Source: Acidisarcina polymorpha
GTDB lineage: Bacteria > Acidobacteriota > Terriglobia > Terriglobales > Acidobacteriaceae
Assembly: GCF_003330725.1 (NCBI RefSeq)
Contig: NZ_CP030840.1
Coordinates: 1-64,000, forward strand
Direction: 5' to 3'
DNA: 64,000 nt
Shown here: positions 63,006-64,000 of the stretch, one piece after another
Layout of the letters: each line of letters opens with the position of its first letter
Numbering within the stretch: position 1 is the first letter of the stretch
The notes under the pieces: generated by a model
Database searches by the model: none
Told to the model about the DNA's origin: nothing
What the model saw: only the letters and a program-made list of their open reading frames with translations
Position numbers and translations under genes: made by a program

Positions 63006-64000
63006 TTAGTGCGGCATCCCCACCCGCATGAGCCCGCAATTTGCGAAGACATGCACGATCGCGCCACTCAATTCCTTCGCACCAGGGGTCGTTTGCGCGG
63101 TCTGTAAATTGCCGTTCGATTGCGCGCCCTCCATCAGGAACTCGAGCTTATGCGCAAGACCTAACTCAAAACTCTCACTGGTGAATACCTGATTACCATT
63201 CAACGCGATCAGCACCGGACCCTCGTTCGTCTGGTAGATTTGTTCGCCATTCGACTCCAGCTCCTGCTGCCGCTTGACCCCGGAGTATTTCCGCCCCAAT
63301 TCCTCAGCGTAAATCGCCGCAAACGTCTTCGCCGCATCGGGACTCTTCCACGCGGACAAATACATCAGCGCTACCGAACCGGTCTCAGCCTTCTGTTCCG
63401 GAGTCTTCGCCATCTTGCTCTGGGCAGCATAGTAAATGCCGCCATCCCACTGCGGTGTGAGCGCCACCGCGGCATCCTCCCCGGCAAAAAGTTCGGTCAG
63501 AATCCGCACGTCAAGCGCGCCCATCACCCCGATGTCGTACGGCGCATATTGATTGTCGAGCAATCCATGAACATCCGGCATCTGCAGCAGCGGCACCTTG
63601 GCCTGCCGCTCATAACTCTTGGGATTCAAAATCTCGAAGCTGGTTGATGGAGGTCGGTCCAACACCCCAGCGAAGGCTTCCGTCAGACCCTTATCTTTCA
63701 TCAGCACCTGTTCGAAGTTCAAGCCCTCGCGGTAAGGAAAAAGCAGCGATTCCTGCAGCAACAGCGGAGCTCGCGCCATTACCGGCGAGTCTGAATTATC
63801 CGTCAGATCCTCGTTTAGACTTCCTGCAACGTTCGGCGAAGTCAGAAGCGTCTTTCCCGAGCCTTTCAAGGAATAATCCACGAAGACCGCCATCGCCTGG
63901 CCCTCAAGCACCGCCTCGCGCGCTGTGTCGACTTCATCGACAGCGAGGTGCTTGTTATCGTCCTCCACATTTTTCGATACATCGGACAGCGACTTATTCT
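63006..64000 (-). CDS. Large unrecognised protein, C-terminal part (5' end outside window)
   Basis: The frame is open to the right edge of the window, so the N terminus is missing; a GTG at 63966-63968 is not a credible start because coding continues before it. The visible 331 codons include DEVDTAREAVLEGQAMAVFVDYSL, PYDIGVMGALDVRILTELFAG and a late ALNGNQVFTSESFELGLAHKLEFLM. The LEGQAMAV segment recalls the region that follows the zinc motif in some bacterial zinc-peptidase-like proteins, but no HExxH is in this part, so no function is claimed. It ends with TAA-type stop near 63006 on the minus strand. Confidence 0.65.
   Translation of the reverse strand, partial: NKSLSDVSKNVEDDNKHLAVDEVDTAREAVLEGQAMAVFVDYSLKGSGKTLLTSPNVAGSLNEDLTDNSDSPVMARAPLLLQESLLFPYREGLNFEQVLMKDKGLTEAFAGVLDRPPSTSFEILNPKSYERQAKVPLLQMPDVHGLLDNQYAPYDIGVMGALDVRILTELFAGEDAAVALTPQWDGGIYYAAQSKMAKTPEQKAETGSVALMYLSAWKSPDAAKTFAAIYAEELGRKYSGVKRQQELESNGEQIYQTNEGPVLIALNGNQVFTSESFELGLAHKLEFLMEGAQSNGNLQTAQTTPGAKELSGAIVHVFANCGLMRVGMPH

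Noticed and set aside
62830-63039. 69-aa minus-strand frame between mtnP and the last gene
   Set aside because: Overlaps the end of the large gene and has shadow-like composition; no ribosome binding site.

Overview
The window is GC-rich bacterial chromosome with short intergenic gaps. Several signs suggest a Gram-negative soil bacterium, most likely Acidobacteriota (class Terriglobia): a DUF1501 tail, Tat-exported oxidoreductase and carbonic anhydrase, Ig-repeat secreted proteins with a hydrophobic C-terminal anchor, meso-DAP muropeptide recycling (mpl, ldcA, dapF), and several small hypothetical proteins without obvious outside relatives. That placement is inference from gene content; there is no rRNA here. 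I see no prophage, CRISPR array or intact insertion sequence. This is mostly core genome with small accessory patches.

Layout. 1-8.4 kb: DUF1501 tail, a hypothetical gene, a Tat aldo/keto reductase, two DinB proteins, a ribulokinase, an exported beta-carbonic anhydrase, an APC permease and a secreted DUF3011 protein. 8.5-10.9 kb: an osmoprotectant ABC operon (ATPase, permease, lipoprotein receptor). 11-12.2 kb: a Cys-rich small protein and a P-loop kinase. 12.4-17.7 kb: a glycolytic island gapA-pgk-tpiA, broken between pgk and tpiA by an internally deleted IS1-like element, a REP-like hairpin, a frameshifted pseudogene and a BrnTA-type toxin-antitoxin pair. A 46-residue membrane protein follows tpiA. 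17.7-26.4 kb: Rieske ferredoxin, guaA with a clean terminator, a WalJ-like hydrolase, 3-hydroxyacyl-CoA dehydrogenase, an FHA-GAF-PP2C phosphatase and a lone MacB/FtsX permease. 26.7-34.8 kb: tRNA-Leu(GAG), secG, metabolic enzymes, a divergent VOC/MarR pair, and a ribBA-cupin operon whose RibA half looks degenerate. 35-44.4 kb: secreted esterase, MmcQ/YjbR protein, secreted hypotheticals, HNH endonuclease, comF with a terminator-like hairpin inside its coding sequence, and a giant multicopper oxidase with four Ig repeats.

44.8-54.5 kb: ornithine cyclodeaminase-like enzyme, Dps, tRNA-Leu(UAG), DUF3467, a membrane glycosyltransferase, an EF-P with an EfpL-like loop, then a tightly packed TPR, NfeD protease, slipin, SPOR-protein operon. 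54.6-64 kb, all on the minus strand: an envelope cluster (mgtC, dapF, ldcA, mpl, plsC, all overlapping or touching), then a glycosyltransferase, PfkB kinase and MTA phosphorylase group, and the C-terminal part of a large unrecognised protein running off the edge.

The strongest candidates for something unusual are the NfeD-slipin-SPOR operon, the RibBA protein with a lost RibA active-site region, the comF internal hairpin, the EfpL-like loop on an EF-P body, and the C-terminal anchor of the multicopper oxidase. Two small genome-decay events can be read base by base: a 13-bp tandem duplication that frameshifts a gene, and an IS reduced to its ends plus a transposase tail.
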